Under the pieces are notes generated by a model that worked only from the letters and a program-made list of their open reading frames with translations, did no database searches and had not been told where the DNA came from. DNA of 64,000 nt, taken from NCBI GenBank assembly GCA_910577335.1, contig CAJTMJ010000017.1, forward strand, positions 15,624 to 79,623, given 5' to 3'. This document shows positions 44,372 through 53,825 of this stretch, piece after piece (the first letter of the stretch is position 1; each line of letters begins with the position of its first letter). The translations under genes were made by a program, and so were the position numbers. The stretch is from an uncultured Duncaniella sp. (GTDB lineage Bacteria; Bacteroidota; Bacteroidia; Bacteroidales; Muribaculaceae).

Positions 44372-45952
44372 ATGAAGAATCTGTTAACTTTATTATTCCT
44401 TATATCAATGATAGCCTTGGATGTTACTGCCAAGGCTATCTCTGATAAGGATGTCGATTCGATATTGCAAAGGCTTGACCAAGAACTTGCAAATCGAGAT
44501 AAATACATAGAATTCAGGCAACAATCGATTGATTCATTGCGTTCCACTCTTATGAATAAAAGTGGAGACAAACGAGCTATGCTTGCCACTATGTTTGATT
44601 TGGGAGAGGCATACAGCGCATTTAATACAGATTCGGCTGTTATTTATTTTCATAATGGTAAGATTATTGCCAAAGAATTAGGCGAGGATTCGATCGAAAC
44701 TCGTTTTGCGCTTAGAGAAGCAACATTTTTGCCGTTGCTCGCTTTTATTGGGAAGGCGAGTGAGACGTTTGAGAGCATTGATGTGTCAGCTATACCTTCA
44801 GGGCAATTGGCTGAATATTACGATGCAAAACGTCAGATGTATTTCTATATAGCCACATATTTCACTGACTATCCTGAAGTCTACGACGCCTACATGGCGA
44901 AAGCTAAAGATGGTCAGGCAAAGCTGACACCATTACTTGACTTCGAGTCACCTCAGTTTAAGCAGAACCAAGGCGAATATTTCTTCTATAGACAGGAATA
45001 TTCAAAATCAAAAGCGATTTTAACCGATATGCTTGAGCATATATCGGAAGAAAATTATCTTTATGCCCGTGCTTGCCATTTTTTAGCAGACATAGCAAAA
45101 GCTCGCGGAGAACATCATGAGTATACGTATTACTTGGCGCTTTCCGCTATAGCTGATATTAGGAGTGCCACGTTGGAGGTTGCCTCTTTGCAGGAATTAG
45201 GCAAAATAATGTATCTCAACAATGATATTGAACGTGCACACGATTACCTTTCTATTGCGTTAAGGAATGCTGTAGATTGCCATGCTCCATTGCGTATGAT
45301 ACAATCCGCACAGGCGCTTCCTATAATTGAAAGCGCACATAAAGCGGAGTTAAAGGCTTCTCGCAATCGAATTTATATTGTGATTGCCATCATGGGTGTT
45401 TTGCTCTGTATACTTGCTGCGACTATGGGTGTCCTTAGGCGAAAAGTCACACAGATGAACCGTTTGGCAAAGCGTCTTGAAGAAGCCAACAGCACCAAGG
45501 ATGTGTATATATCACAATTCTTAAATCTGTGTTCTATATATATGGATAAGCTTAGTCAGTTCAGCAAGATTGTGAGCAGGAAAATTTCAGCCGGGAAGGT
45601 TGATGATCTATACAAGCTGACAAAATCCGGCAAATTCATAGAGGAGCAGTCTAAGGAATTTTATGATGTTTTCGATGATGCGTTCCTTCATATTTATCCC
45701 TCGTTTGTTTCGGATGTCAATCGCCTTTTGCGTCCCGAAGAGCAGATTGTATTGAGAGAAGGTGAGAAGCTTAATACCGATTTGCGTATACTGGCTTTTA
45801 TGCGTCTCGGAATAGAAGAAAGTGCGAAGATTGCACAGCTACTAAATTATTCGGTTTATACCATTTATACTTACCGTAATAAATTAAAAAATAGAGCTCT
45901 TTCAAGAGATGATTTTGAAGAGAATATTATGAAGGTAAAATCCATATCATGA
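44372..45952 (+). CDS. Membrane-anchored TPR/HTH regulator (DUF6377-like)
   Basis: Predicted sensor-regulator of 526 residues. It has a signal peptide (LLTLLFLISMIALDVTA), a periplasmic alpha-helical TPR-like region (about 30-325) and one membrane helix near 333-352. A coiled coil (LAKRLEEANSTKDVYISQFL) and a cytosolic C-terminal helix-turn-helix (LGIEESAKIAQLLNYSVYTI) complete it. The layout matches a Bacteroidetes family of one-component membrane regulators annotated as DUF6377. Ligand and targets are unknown. Some relatives sit beside SusCD systems, but none is present here. It is followed by 500 bases without genes. Confidence 0.82.
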   Translation: MKNLLTLLFLISMIALDVTAKAISDKDVDSILQRLDQELANRDKYIEFRQQSIDSLRSTLMNKSGDKRAMLATMFDLGEAYSAFNTDSAVIYFHNGKIIAKELGEDSIETRFALREATFLPLLAFIGKASETFESIDVSAIPSGQLAEYYDAKRQMYFYIATYFTDYPEVYDAYMAKAKDGQAKLTPLLDFESPQFKQNQGEYFFYRQEYSKSKAILTDMLEHISEENYLYARACHFLADIAKARGEHHEYTYYLALSAIADIRSATLEVASLQELGKIMYLNNDIERAHDYLSIALRNAVDCHAPLRMIQSAQALPIIESAHKAELKASRNRIYIVIAIMGVLLCILAATMGVLRRKVTQMNRLAKRLEEANSTKDVYISQFLNLCSIYMDKLSQFSKIVSRKISAGKVDDLYKLTKSGKFIEEQSKEFYDVFDDAFLHIYPSFVSDVNRLLRPEEQIVLREGEKLNTDLRILAFMRLGIEESAKIAQLLNYSVYTIYTYRNKLKNRALSRDDFEENIMKVKSIS

Positions 45953-46117
45953 GTCATATTTATATGGTTAATTTGTTAAGTATTGGTTATAATTTTATGA
46001 GTAATGTCCTAAATTTTGCTTATATTTTGTTGTGATGCGCACAAAATTAACATTCTTATTAATAGTTTGTTATGTGTAAAAGTATGTTATATTTGTCTAT
46101 ATATTATTCCAAATTTC

Positions 46118-46148
46118 TTGCTAAGACCCGGATTGGGTTGTAATTTTG
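46118..46148 (+). promoter_or_regulatory. Predicted promoter of a non-coding transcript
   Basis: TTG at 46118-46120, a 20-base spacer and TAATTTTG at 46141-46148. No gene starts within 300 bases. Confidence 0.6.
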
Positions 46149-46154
46149 CAATGT

Positions 46155-46352
46155 GAATGTTGCTCACAGCTATGTTTGGGCGCATTAAAAAATGATTTTA
46201 AGCATGTATTTAGTTTTAGGGTTAGTATAGATTGTTAGTGTTTTTTAGCGACAAAAGAATTGCATAATAGTAAATGTGTTTTTATGTTAGGTTTGTAGAG
46301 TCTTATTGCTAAGACAACAAAACGGTCACTCCGTGAGGAGAGGCCGTTTTGT
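46155..46352 (+). ncRNA. Candidate small RNA of about 200 bases
   Basis: Bounded by the predicted promoter at 46118-46148 and the hairpin ending at 46352. The interior has stops in all frames and only tiny ORFs. Identity is unknown: size would fit a 6S-like RNA, but I cannot recognise that fold. It could also be a long leader of folP if the hairpin is read through. Confidence 0.4.
46317..46352 (+). terminator. Hairpin, possible terminator of the candidate RNA
   Basis: Stem ACAAAACGG (46317-46325) / CCGTTTTGT (46344-46352) with an inner CTCC/GGAG pairing in the loop. Only a weak T-rich tail follows, so termination efficiency is uncertain. Confidence 0.5.
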
Positions 46353-46400
46353 CGTTTGTGATATTAATTTAGAACCGGGGAGGATCTGCGTAATTGTTTA

Positions 46401-46432
46401 TTTGGATATGAATGATAATTTGATTAACTTCG
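46401..46432 (+). promoter_or_regulatory. Predicted promoter of folP-cdaA
   Basis: TTTG at 46401-46404, a 20-base spacer and TAACTTCG at 46425-46432 (one mismatch to TAnnTTTG). The ATG is at 46457. Confidence 0.5.
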
Positions 46433-46456
46433 CAACAAATTTAACTAATCCTACAG

Positions 46457-47296
46457 ATGTTCCATCCGTTTACTTTAAATATAAAGGGTGAGTTAAGGAG
46501 CTATGAGCGTCCTCAGGTCATGGGGATAGTAAATGTTACTCCCGATTCCTTCTACGAGGCTTCACGCACTATGGATTGTGATGCTGTGAAAATGCGTGTG
46601 GAGGATATGCTGTTGTCAGGCGTGGATTTCATTGATATAGGAGCTTATTCTTCACGCCCCGGTGCCGATGATGTGTCAGCGCAGGAAGAGATAGATCGTA
46701 TAGGAGTAGGGATGGAGGTCATAAGAAGTTTAAATGTGGATATACCGGTGTCGGTTGACACATTTCGCTCCGAAGTGGCAAAAATAGCGGTAAGTGAAAT
46801 GGGCGTTGATATTATCAATGACATTTCGGGTGGAGAGCTTGATGAAAAAATGTTTGATACTGTCGCAGCTCTTAACGTGCCGTATGTATTGATGCACATG
46901 AGGGGTACTCCTGCTACTATGCAATTATATACAGATTACGAAGATGTTACTGCGGACATTTTATTGGAATTGTCTAAGAAACTGAGAAAATTGCATCTAA
47001 TGGGAGTGGCGGATGTGATTGTTGACCCCGGATTCGGTTTCAGTAAGACTCTGGAACAGAACTATGACATAATGCGGTCACTTGAGACATTTTCTTCTCA
47101 GTTGGGAGTCCCGGTTTTGATAGGTGTCTCAAGAAAATCAATGATAAAAAAAGCTTTGGATGTCTCTTCTGAGGACGCTTTAAACGGGACTACGGTTCTC
47201 AATACGATTGCGCTTATGAGAGGTGCTGCTTTTCTCCGTGTTCATGACGTTAGAGAGGCTGTTCAAGCGGTGAAATTATATGAATTATCTAAATAG
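46457..47296 (+). CDS. folP: Dihydropteroate synthase
   Basis: Condenses p-aminobenzoate with hydroxymethyl-dihydropterin pyrophosphate in folate synthesis (the sulfonamide target), 279 residues. Signatures are MGIVNVTPDSFYE (about 22-34), DIGAYSSRPGA (the pABA loop), INDISGG, MHMRGTP, DPGFGFSKT and GVSRKSMI. cdaA starts nine bases after the stop, so they are cotranscribed. Confidence 0.96.
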   Translation: MFHPFTLNIKGELRSYERPQVMGIVNVTPDSFYEASRTMDCDAVKMRVEDMLLSGVDFIDIGAYSSRPGADDVSAQEEIDRIGVGMEVIRSLNVDIPVSVDTFRSEVAKIAVSEMGVDIINDISGGELDEKMFDTVAALNVPYVLMHMRGTPATMQLYTDYEDVTADILLELSKKLRKLHLMGVADVIVDPGFGFSKTLEQNYDIMRSLETFSSQLGVPVLIGVSRKSMIKKALDVSSEDALNGTTVLNTIALMRGAAFLRVHDVREAVQAVKLYELSK

Positions 47297-47305
47297 AGGT
47301 TACTG

Positions 47306-48082
47306 ATGGAGCATTTTGGGATAAAAGATGCCTTTGATATAGCCATTGTGGCTCTTTTGCTTTTTTATCTTTACAGGATAATGAAGGAAAGTGGTACGCT
47401 GAATATATTCTTCGGCGTTCTGGCATTTATTGTGGTTTGGGTTCTCACTTCGCAGATACTGGAAATGAAGCTTATCGGCACCATCTTGGACCAGTTTATG
47501 GGGATTGGTTTGCTGGTATTGGTAATTTTGTTTCAGGATCAGATTAAGAGATTCTTGGTCGAGCTTGGCGACCATAAGCGATGGCGTTTTTTAAAGAATC
47601 TCTTTAAACATGACAAGGATGGTAATACTTCCGATACTCGTAAATATGTATTGCCTATAGTGTATGCCTGTATGAATATGTCAAAGACTAAAACCGGAGC
47701 TTTGATAGTGATCCGTCAGGAGATGCCCTTGGAAAGTTATGAGAAAAGTGGTGATATTATAGATGCGGATATAAATTCAAGACTTATAGAGAATATATTT
47801 TTTAAGAATTCACCACTGCATGACGGCGCTATGATTATAGACAATGATAGAATACGAAGTGCCGGGTGTATTCTCCCTGTGAGTCACGACAGAAATGTGC
47901 CGCGAGCTTTGGGACTTCGCCACAGGTCGGCACTGGGTATTTCGCAGGCTTCTGATGCGTTTGCTATTGTGGTATCGGAGGAGACCGGAAATATATCGGT
48001 AGCCCATAGGGGTGCGCTGACAACAAGACTAAGTTCTACCGAACTCGAACATCGTTTGTCGCAGATCATGGCAAATGACTGA
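47306..48082 (+). CDS. cdaA: Diadenylate cyclase
   Basis: Membrane-bound enzyme making c-di-AMP from two ATP, 258 residues. Three N-terminal hydrophobic segments (about 8-75) are followed by the DAC domain with DGAMII (about residue 172) and RHRSALGIS (about 206). c-di-AMP generally controls osmotic balance, potassium uptake and cell-wall homeostasis. The usual CdaR regulator gene is not adjacent; folP is the only neighbour in the operon. Confidence 0.95.
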   Translation: MEHFGIKDAFDIAIVALLLFYLYRIMKESGTLNIFFGVLAFIVVWVLTSQILEMKLIGTILDQFMGIGLLVLVILFQDQIKRFLVELGDHKRWRFLKNLFKHDKDGNTSDTRKYVLPIVYACMNMSKTKTGALIVIRQEMPLESYEKSGDIIDADINSRLIENIFFKNSPLHDGAMIIDNDRIRSAGCILPVSHDRNVPRALGLRHRSALGISQASDAFAIVVSEETGNISVAHRGALTTRLSSTELEHRLSQIMAND

Positions 48083-48185
48083 CGCTATGTAAAATGCCAA
48101 ATTCGCATTTATGCTTATATGCCGTAGGGGGGATTGGCAAAACGTATAAAACGCAGGAGCGAACGTTAAAAATAGCTTGTGAGAT

Positions 48186-48217
48186 TTTGGGGGTGTGAAA
48201 AATAATTAGTAATTTTG
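48186..48217 (+). promoter_or_regulatory. Predicted promoter of gyrB
   Basis: TTTG at 48186-48189, a 20-base spacer, TAATTTTG at 48210-48217. The leader to the ATG at 48311 would be about 87 bases. Confidence 0.7.
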
Positions 48218-48310
48218 TTTGCTCAAACGTCAAATTTTGTTGTGTGAAATTTGAAGCGTTGAGACTATCACAACTTTGTGAAAAATAGATTGAAAATTAA
48301 TAATCCAACT

Positions 48311-50248
48311 ATGTCAGAAGACAAAGAAAGAGAAGAATATAGCGCCAGTAATATTCAGGTGCTTGAAGGACTTGAGGCTGTAAGAAAGCGTCCTGCCATG
48401 TATATTGGCGATGTAAGTGCGAAAGGTTTGCATCATCTTGTTTATGAAGTTGTCGATAACTCAATAGATGAAGCTCTCGCCGGTTTCGCTACGCATATTG
48501 AAGTTACAATAAATCAAGATAATTCTATCACCGTTGTCGATAATGGTAGAGGTATACCTGTCGATATGCATGAAAAGGAGCATAAAAGTGCCTTGGAGGT
48601 CGTATTAACTGTCCTTCATGCCGGTGGTAAGTTTGACAAAGGATCATATAAAGTTTCCGGTGGTCTTCACGGTGTCGGTGTGTCATGTGTTAATGCATTG
48701 TCAACATATCTTAGAGCGGAAGTTCGCCGAGACGGTAAGGTTTATATGCAGGAATATTCCTGTGGAAAGCCCACATCCGAGCTTAAGGTGATAGGTGAGA
48801 GTGAAGAGACAGGTACTACCGTCACATTTAAACCTGACGGAAGTATATTCACTGTCACTGAGTATGATTATAACACTTTGGCAAATCGTTTGCGTGACTT
48901 GGCATATCTTAATGCGGGTATTACACTTACCCTTACTGATATGCGAAACATTAATGCCGAAGGTAATCCTAAGCGTGAGAAATTCTACTCAAAGGATGGT
49001 CTGAAGGAATTTGTTCAGTATATCGATTCGAACAAGGAATCATTGATAAATGAGGTCATACATCTTAATACTGAACGTCAGGGCATACCTGTTGAAGTCG
49101 CATTGACATATAATAGCTCATTCAATGAGAATGTATATTCCTTTGTAAACAATATCAATACAATCGAGGGTGGTACACACCTTACCGGTTTCCGCAGAGG
49201 ACTTACCACTACTTTGAAAAAGTATGCCGAGGATAATAAGCTCCTTGACAAGGTAAAGATTGAGATTGCGGGTGATGACTTCCGTGAAGGTCTTACAGCA
49301 GTGGTTTCTGTGAAAGTGCTCGAACCACAGTTTGAAGGTCAGACCAAGACCAAACTTGGAAATAGTGAAGTGGCTGGTGCTGTGTCAGCCGCTGTCAGTG
49401 AGGCGTTAAGATACTATTTGGAAGAGCATCCGAAGCAAGCTCGTATAATTGTTGATAAGATTGTGCTTGCAGCACAGGCTCGTCATGCTGCATATAACGC
49501 ACGTGTGAAGATACAGAGAAAATCTCCGCTTTCAGGTGGCGGTCTTCCCGGCAAATTGGCAGACTGTTCATCCAGACATGCCGAGGATTGCGAACTTTTC
49601 CTTGTCGAGGGTGATTCTGCGGGCGGAACTGCTAAGCAGGGACGTGATCGTACATTCCAAGCTATTCTTCCTCTTAGAGGTAAGATCCTGAATGTGGAGA
49701 AGGCTATGGACCATAAGATCTTGGATAATCAGGAAATTATCAGCCTTTACAGAGCCATGCGTGTAACCGTTGGCACTGAGGAAGATCCGAAGGAAATCAA
49801 TATCTCTCGTCTGGCATACCATAAGATTATAATAATGACAGATGCCGATGTCGATGGTAGCCATATTGCCACATTGCTGATGACATTCTTCTTCCGCCGT
49901 ATGCGTCCGGTGATCGAGCAAGGATATCTATATCTTGCAACGCCGCCATTGTATAAATGCTCTCGTGGTAAGGTCGAAGAATATTGTTGGACTGACGCTC
50001 AGGTGCAGCAGTTTATCGCTGTTAACGGTGATAAAACAAAAGTTCAGCGTTACAAAGGTCTTGGTGAGATGAGTGCCGAAGAGCTCCGTGACACAACAAT
50101 GGATCCGAATCAACGTCTTCTTAAACAGGTCACCATAAGTGACGCTGCTGAGGCTGACCGTATTTTCTCAATGCTTATGGGTGAGGATGTGGCTCCTCGT
50201 AAGGATTTCATTGAAGCCAATGCAAATTATGCCAATATCGACGCTTAA
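48311..50248 (+). CDS. gyrB: DNA gyrase subunit B
   Basis: ATPase subunit of gyrase, which introduces negative supercoils, 645 residues. It has the GHKL ATPase (VVDNSIDEALAG, VVDNGRGIPVD, GGLHGVGVSCVN), the transducer domain, the Toprim motif VEGDSAGGTAKQGRDR and DADVDGSHI, and a C-terminal GyrA-binding region. The frame opens at a GTG (48278), but the ATG at 48311 gives the family N-terminus. ParE is a close relative; the KQGRDR sequence and length favour GyrB. rnr follows 55 bases later. Confidence 0.94.
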   Translation: MSEDKEREEYSASNIQVLEGLEAVRKRPAMYIGDVSAKGLHHLVYEVVDNSIDEALAGFATHIEVTINQDNSITVVDNGRGIPVDMHEKEHKSALEVVLTVLHAGGKFDKGSYKVSGGLHGVGVSCVNALSTYLRAEVRRDGKVYMQEYSCGKPTSELKVIGESEETGTTVTFKPDGSIFTVTEYDYNTLANRLRDLAYLNAGITLTLTDMRNINAEGNPKREKFYSKDGLKEFVQYIDSNKESLINEVIHLNTERQGIPVEVALTYNSSFNENVYSFVNNINTIEGGTHLTGFRRGLTTTLKKYAEDNKLLDKVKIEIAGDDFREGLTAVVSVKVLEPQFEGQTKTKLGNSEVAGAVSAAVSEALRYYLEEHPKQARIIVDKIVLAAQARHAAYNARVKIQRKSPLSGGGLPGKLADCSSRHAEDCELFLVEGDSAGGTAKQGRDRTFQAILPLRGKILNVEKAMDHKILDNQEIISLYRAMRVTVGTEEDPKEINISRLAYHKIIIMTDADVDGSHIATLLMTFFFRRMRPVIEQGYLYLATPPLYKCSRGKVEEYCWTDAQVQQFIAVNGDKTKVQRYKGLGEMSAEELRDTTMDPNQRLLKQVTISDAAEADRIFSMLMGEDVAPRKDFIEANANYANIDA

Positions 50249-50303
50249 TGCGAACATAGAGGCATGATAAGTCATTATAAATACAAACTATAACATTTCA
50301 GCC

Positions 50304-52544
50304 ATGGCTCAATCATCAAAAAGAACCTCTGCATCACGAAGTGCCAAAAACTTGGAATACCAAGTTATTGAATTTGTCGCACAGCAGAAGAACAACACAT
50401 ATAATTATAAGCAGGTAGCCCATGCAATAGGTGCTAAAACAGCGACCCAGCAACGAAACATTGCTTTGCAACTCGTGGAGATGGCGTTTAACGGTGAGAT
50501 AATCGAAGTCTCTCCGGGTAAATATAAGTCGCCACAACGAGGCAATGAGGCTATAGGTGTGTTTGTGCGCAGAAGCAATGGCAAAAATTCGGTTGTCACA
50601 GAGGCTGATGGTGAGTCTATCTTCGTAGCTGAACGGAATTCCATGCATGCGTTGAATGGTGATGTTGTGCGTGTCAATATTGCAGCACGTCGCCGTGGTG
50701 CTGAGCCTGAAGCTGAAGTGATTGAGATTGTCGAAAAGAAGGAACAGACTTTCATCGGAACTCTTAAGGTGGATAAACATTTCGGATATCTCCTTACGGA
50801 TTCCAAGTTCCTGTCTACCGATATCTTTATTCCGAAAGCTAAACTCAAAGGTGGAAAAACCGGTGATAAGGCAGTTGTCCGTATAACTGACTGGAAAGAT
50901 GATTTCAAAAACCCGAGCGGGGAAGTGGTTGATATACTTGGTAAAACCGGCGAAAACAATGCTGAGATACATGCTATTTTAGCGGAATTCGGTTTGCCGT
51001 ATAAATACCCCTCGTCAGTTGAGAAAGCTGCCGATAAGATTGGTGCCGGTATTACTGAGGAGGTCATTGCACAGCGATTGGATATGCGTGATGTGATGAC
51101 TTTCACCATTGACCCTGCCGATGCCAAGGATTTCGATGACGCTCTGTCATTCAGAAAGTTAAATAATGGCAACTATGAGATTGGCGTCCATATAGCGGAT
51201 GTGACTTATTATGTGCATCCTGATACAATAATTGACAAGGAAGCGCAGAAGAGAGCCACTTCTGTTTATCTTGTTGACCGAGTGGTGCCAATGCTCCCTG
51301 AGCATTTGTGTAACGGAATATGCTCGTTGCGTCCCAATGAAGAGAAATTAGCTTTTTCTGTTATTTTTGAAATGGATGACGATGCTAAAGTCATAAAATC
51401 AAAAATAGCTCGCACCGTTATAAAATCTAATAGACGTTTCGCATACGAAGAGGCGCAGGAAGTCATAGAGACCGGTTTAGGTGATTGCGTTGAAGAGATT
51501 CAGAAGCTTAATGATCTGGCTAAGATATTGCGTCAACAGCGTTATGAGAACGGCTCTGTAGAATTTGACCGTGCCGAGGTTAAGTTCCATATTGACGAGA
51601 AAGGCAAGCCATTAGGTGTGTTCTTCAAGGTGGCAAAGGATGCAAATAAGCTTATAGAAGAGTTTATGTTGCTTGCCAATAAGACTGTTGCGACATTTGT
51701 CGGTAAACCTGTTGGTAAAAAGAAACCTAAGGCGTTTGTGTATCGAGTGCATGATGTGCCCGATCCATCTCGTCTTTCCGATTTGGCTGCCATAGCCCGT
51801 AATTTCGGCTACAAAGTGAAATCATCGGGTACTCCGAGGGAGATCAACCGTTCTATTAACAGAATGTTGGCTGAAATCAAGGGTAGGGGTGAGGAAAATT
51901 ATCTTGCCACACTTGCCATCCGTTCTATGGCTAAAGCCATATATACCACCGATAATATCGGGCATTATGGTCTGGGCTTCGATTATTACACTCATTTCAC
52001 ATCCCCGATTCGCCGTTATCCTGACATGATGGTTCATCGCTTGCTTGATAAGTATCTGAATAATGGTCGAAGTGTCAATCTGCAGAAGCTTGAGGAGCAG
52101 TGTAAACATTCAAGCGAAATGGAACAGCTTGCGGCGAATGCAGAACGCTCTTCGATAAAATATAAGCAGGTTGAATATATGCAGGAACATTTGGGTGAGA
52201 CATATTCAGGAATTATATCCGGTGTCACCGAATGGGGACTGTATGTGGAGCTTAATGATAATCTTTGTGAAGGTCTTGTCCCGATGCGTGACTTGGCAGA
52301 TGATTATTACGATTTTGATGAGAAAAATCATTGTCTGATAGGACGTAGAAATAATCATCGCTATCGTCTTGGTGACAATGTGGATATAAAAGTGGCTCGT
52401 GCCGACCTTGAGAAGAAACAACTTGATTTTATCCTGCTTGACAATAAAGGGAATGATTTGCGTCGAGAGGATGATATGGGTTCCAAGATGTCGGTAAATG
52501 AAGCTTTGTCGCAGCATGGCAAGAAAAAACGTAGAAGAAAGTAA
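50304..52544 (+). CDS. rnr: Ribonuclease R (RNase II family)
   Basis: Processive 3'-5' exoribonuclease that degrades structured RNA, 746 residues. It has an N-terminal helix-turn-helix-like region (about 20-75), two cold-shock domains, the RNB catalytic domain with acidic residues in DPADAKDFDDA (Asp270, 273, 276, 278, 279) and a C-terminal S1 domain (YSGIISGVTEWGLYVEL). A basic tail (GKKKRRRK) ends the protein. It is the head of a long plus-strand run with the wec genes. Confidence 0.95.
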   Translation: MAQSSKRTSASRSAKNLEYQVIEFVAQQKNNTYNYKQVAHAIGAKTATQQRNIALQLVEMAFNGEIIEVSPGKYKSPQRGNEAIGVFVRRSNGKNSVVTEADGESIFVAERNSMHALNGDVVRVNIAARRRGAEPEAEVIEIVEKKEQTFIGTLKVDKHFGYLLTDSKFLSTDIFIPKAKLKGGKTGDKAVVRITDWKDDFKNPSGEVVDILGKTGENNAEIHAILAEFGLPYKYPSSVEKAADKIGAGITEEVIAQRLDMRDVMTFTIDPADAKDFDDALSFRKLNNGNYEIGVHIADVTYYVHPDTIIDKEAQKRATSVYLVDRVVPMLPEHLCNGICSLRPNEEKLAFSVIFEMDDDAKVIKSKIARTVIKSNRRFAYEEAQEVIETGLGDCVEEIQKLNDLAKILRQQRYENGSVEFDRAEVKFHIDEKGKPLGVFFKVAKDANKLIEEFMLLANKTVATFVGKPVGKKKPKAFVYRVHDVPDPSRLSDLAAIARNFGYKVKSSGTPREINRSINRMLAEIKGRGEENYLATLAIRSMAKAIYTTDNIGHYGLGFDYYTHFTSPIRRYPDMMVHRLLDKYLNNGRSVNLQKLEEQCKHSSEMEQLAANAERSSIKYKQVEYMQEHLGETYSGIISGVTEWGLYVELNDNLCEGLVPMRDLADDYYDFDEKNHCLIGRRNNHRYRLGDNVDIKVARADLEKKQLDFILLDNKGNDLRREDDMGSKMSVNEALSQHGKKKRRRK

Positions 52545-52569
52545 ATCCGACATAAGTGAACTTTGCGAA

Positions 52570-53781
52570 ATGGGGAAATGCCATAAAGCGTGCTTTATAG
52601 GCTTAGGCTATGTAGGACTTCCTACCGCTGTGATAACAGCTGTGGAAAGTGATGGCATATTAGGCGTTGATATAAACCCAAAAGTAGTGGAGATGACAAA
52701 TAATGGTCGTCTCCATTTCGTTGAGCCGGGTTTGGAAGCATTGTTGCAAAAGGTGATTGAGAATGGTAGATTTCGGGCTTCCTGTAAGCCTGAAATAGCA
52801 GAGGCATATTTTATTGTCGTCCCGACACCTTTAGACGCAAATAATTGCCCTGATATTTCCTATGTGAGAAAGGCAATTGAAGATATCACGCCGTTGCTAA
52901 AGTCCGGAGACCTTGTGGTGATAGAATCGACCTGTCCTGTTGGAACCACGGAGAATATGGCATTGTATATATTTTCCATGCGACCTGAGCTTAAAGGGGA
53001 TATTTATATGGCTTATTGCCCTGAAAGGGTATTGCCGGGAAATGTCATAGAGGAATTGATCCATAATGACCGTGTAATTGGCGGTATAGATAAAAAATCC
53101 ACTGATAAGGCTGCTGAATTCTATTCCAGAATAGTCAAGGGTGAATTGCATAAGACTGATTCTCGGACAGCTGAGTTATGTAAATTAACTGAGAATGCAA
53201 GCCGGGATGTTCAGATAGCCTTTGCAAATGAGCTTTCATTGGTTTGTGATGCCGCAGGCGTAGATGTTTGGGAATTAATTAGGCTTGCAAATATGCATCC
53301 GCGAGTTAATATCCTAAAACCGGGATGTGGTGTCGGCGGACATTGCATAGCCGTAGATCCATACTTCATCACATCAGCCTATCCCCATGAAGCCAAACTG
53401 ATTGCAAAGGCGAGGGAGGTTAACCGATATAAATCGTTATGGGTAACAGAACGCATCAGCAATTCTATATTGGAGTTTGAAAGAAAAAATCATCGATTGC
53501 CTGTTGTGGCTATGATGGGACTTGCTTTTAAACCTGATATAGATGATCTGCGAGAATCGCCGGCGGTATTCATTACCTCCACTGTTATGGATAAGCATCC
53601 CGACGTTAAGTTCCTGATTGTTGAGCCGTATCTAAAGACGCATATTAAGTATGATCTTGTCGATTATGAAGAGGCGTATCAGATGTGCGATATAGCTGTG
53701 TTCCTTACCGCTCACAAACAATTCTTCAAGTTATTGTTTAAGGATAAAACAGTGCTTGATTTCTGCGGGATATTAAAATAA
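52570..53781 (+). CDS. wecC: UDP-N-acetyl-D-mannosamine dehydrogenase
   Basis: Oxidises UDP-ManNAc to UDP-ManNAcA with two NAD, 403 residues from the ATG at 52570. The Rossmann motif is FIGLGYVGLPTA (9-20). The catalytic Cys259 is in PGCGVGGHCIAVDP, and GLAFKPDIDDLRESPA lies in the C-terminal domain. The frame extends upstream to 52498, overlapping rnr by 47 bases, but the family normally starts just before the Rossmann strand. It partners WecB, which provides UDP-ManNAc. Confidence 0.92.
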   Translation: MGKCHKACFIGLGYVGLPTAVITAVESDGILGVDINPKVVEMTNNGRLHFVEPGLEALLQKVIENGRFRASCKPEIAEAYFIVVPTPLDANNCPDISYVRKAIEDITPLLKSGDLVVIESTCPVGTTENMALYIFSMRPELKGDIYMAYCPERVLPGNVIEELIHNDRVIGGIDKKSTDKAAEFYSRIVKGELHKTDSRTAELCKLTENASRDVQIAFANELSLVCDAAGVDVWELIRLANMHPRVNILKPGCGVGGHCIAVDPYFITSAYPHEAKLIAKAREVNRYKSLWVTERISNSILEFERKNHRLPVVAMMGLAFKPDIDDLRESPAVFITSTVMDKHPDVKFLIVEPYLKTHIKYDLVDYEEAYQMCDIAVFLTAHKQFFKLLFKDKTVLDFCGILK

Positions 53782-53825
53782 TAGTGTGTATGCAATAGTG
53801 CTGTGTTTTGTTCCGTTATAATCGT

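Larger units (their letters stand above)
45953..46456. other. Gene-free region between the TPR/HTH regulator and folP
   Basis: No convincing ORF. It contains a full promoter (46118-46148), a hairpin (46317-46352), a 10-base direct repeat TTGCTAAGAC (46118-46127, 46306-46315) and the folP promoter (46401-46432). The first 165 bases are AT-rich with no feature I can name. Confidence 0.6.

Noticed and set aside
46306..46491. Small ORF between the candidate RNA and folP
   Set aside because: It crosses the hairpin and the folP promoter, has no family resemblance and overlaps the start of folP.
48278..48310. GTG start eleven codons upstream for gyrB
   Set aside because: The ATG at 48311 gives the usual GyrB start and a normal leader.
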